Below are positions 6,564-7,210 of a DNA stretch of 7,210 nucleotides, piece after piece. How positions within the stretch are numbered: position 1 is the first letter of the stretch; every line of letters begins with the position of its first letter. This DNA comes from SHLJ01 sp041618535 (GTDB taxonomy: Bacteria > Bacteroidota > Bacteroidia > Flavobacteriales > Flavobacteriaceae): NCBI GenBank assembly GCA_041618535.1, contig JBFKFP010000143.1, positions 1 through 7,210 on the forward strand, in the 5' to 3' direction. The translations under genes were made by a program, and so were the position numbers. The notes beneath the pieces were generated by a model. The model worked only from the letters and a program-made list of their open reading frames with translations. It was not told the origin of the DNA and ran no database searches.

Positions 6564-7210
6564 CTACCATATTTTTTTAGAATATTCTCAAATCTGGTCC
6601 TGCTTATGTAATGGTCGGCAAGCAGGACACCATCTTTTATTATGCCGAAAGTCCCGTAACCTGATGGTCCGTTTTGAGCATCTTCCGGTGTATTAAGCTG
6701 CTTAATTTTGAGCAAGATTCCATGTTCTGATGCAGAATCCTTGATGGCTTCCACTGATTTGATGTGCCAGGGGCACTGGTTGGCATAAACCAGATGCCAA
6801 CCCATATATTCCTTTAGTGACCGATCCCAATCGATGAATTCAGGCCTAATGGCATTATTGTCATAGATCTTCACCAGCAAATCAAAACGCCCTTTTTTTT
6901 GTATCGAAGAGAAACCATTTTTCTTGAACAAACTGCTGTTGGCCATCCATGCGCCCTCACTGCAGATAACACAAACACCTGATTTATTCTGAGCCCTGGC
7001 AGTCTTTTCAACTTGATTGATTAACATACTTGCAAGTCCCAGTTTTCTTGCAGACTTTGAAAATACCGCAATACACTGTATAAAAATGAAATTCCCCGCT
7101 CTCAGGGGTCTCCAGGCTTTCTCAGATGGTATATATTCTATGAACCCAACTTGTTTATCCTGATCATTCAACGCAATTATCAGTCTGACCTCATGGTTGA
7201 AAGAAGAGCA
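6560..7210 (-). CDS. GNAT N-acetyltransferase with C-terminal YoaP-like domain (5' partial)
   Basis: The frame stays open to the right edge, so the N terminus is missing; 216 residues are visible. A TTG at 7171 is not a convincing start because the upstream codons (EVRLIIALNDQD) read as the GNAT beta-strand before VGFIEY. The acetyl-CoA-binding motif is R-x-x-G-x-A in ARKLGLASMLI (near 7030), after strand IFIQCIAV. SSLFKKNGF (near 6920) is the usual GNAT end helix and turn. From about 6830 a second domain has the YoaP pattern: YMGWHLVYANQCPW, then a helix, a PSGYGTFGIIKDG strand pair and LLADHYISRTRFENIL. YoaP-type domains are of unknown function; the CPW cysteine is the obvious candidate for a reactive or metal-binding site (inference). 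GNAT enzymes move an acetyl group from acetyl-CoA to an amine, and the acceptor here is unknown. The gene overlaps the DUF1643 gene by 4 bp, so the two are likely co-expressed. Confidence 0.87.
   Translation of the reverse strand, partial: CSSFNHEVRLIIALNDQDKQVGFIEYIPSEKAWRPLRAGNFIFIQCIAVFSKSARKLGLASMLINQVEKTARAQNKSGVCVICSEGAWMANSSLFKKNGFSSIQKKGRFDLLVKIYDNNAIRPEFIDWDRSLKEYMGWHLVYANQCPWHIKSVEAIKDSASEHGILLKIKQLNTPEDAQNGPSGYGTFGIIKDGVLLADHYISRTRFENILKKYGR

Noticed and set aside
1..7210. Mobile element, phage, CRISPR, tRNA or rRNA
   Set aside because: No transposase or integrase, no terminal repeats, no spaced repeat array and no tRNA- or rRNA-like sequence was seen on either strand.

Overview
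The window looks like ordinary chromosomal DNA from a member of the Bacteroidota, possibly a marine Flavobacteriia-type lineage. I infer this from moderate-to-low GC with very AT-rich intergenic DNA, the lack of clear Shine-Dalgarno sequences, a TAnnTTTG-like -7 element, and the protein types (exported serine hydrolase with a DUF3471-type tail, exported DmpA-like peptidase, Bacteroidota-style class III cyclase end, PycTM/DUF5706-like protein). The genus cannot be told from the sequence.

Layout. (1) 1-231, + strand: the last 76 codons of a class III nucleotide cyclase, cut by the left edge. (2) 246-4266, - strand: four genes in one direction. In transcription order these are an exported beta-lactamase-like serine hydrolase, an exported P1/DmpA (S58) peptidase, a 103-residue three-helix membrane protein starting 2 bp after the peptidase stop, and a 168-residue membrane protein of the Pycsar-effector (PycTM/DUF5706) type that converges on the cyclase. 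(3) 4267-4428: an AT-rich divergent promoter region with two inverted repeats sharing an 11-bp direct repeat. (4) 4429-5943, + strand: a 504-residue isocitrate dehydrogenase with the extra C-terminal domain known from Thermus thermophilus, ending in a strong intrinsic terminator. (5) 6021-7210, - strand: a GNAT acetyltransferase with a YoaP-type C-terminal domain (5' end beyond the window), overlapping by 4 bp a DUF1643 protein of unknown function.

How the genes may work together. Isocitrate dehydrogenase is a TCA-cycle housekeeping gene. The two exported hydrolases would act in the cell envelope or periplasm. The two most notable points are a PycTM-like effector next to a nucleotide cyclase, which is the ingredient list of a Pycsar anti-phage system but in an unusual convergent arrangement, and an Asp-Ile pair at the coenzyme-selecting site of isocitrate dehydrogenase, which predicts NAD+ rather than NADP+ use. 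No RNA genes, insertion sequences, CRISPR arrays or phage genes were seen, and no gene is visibly broken.
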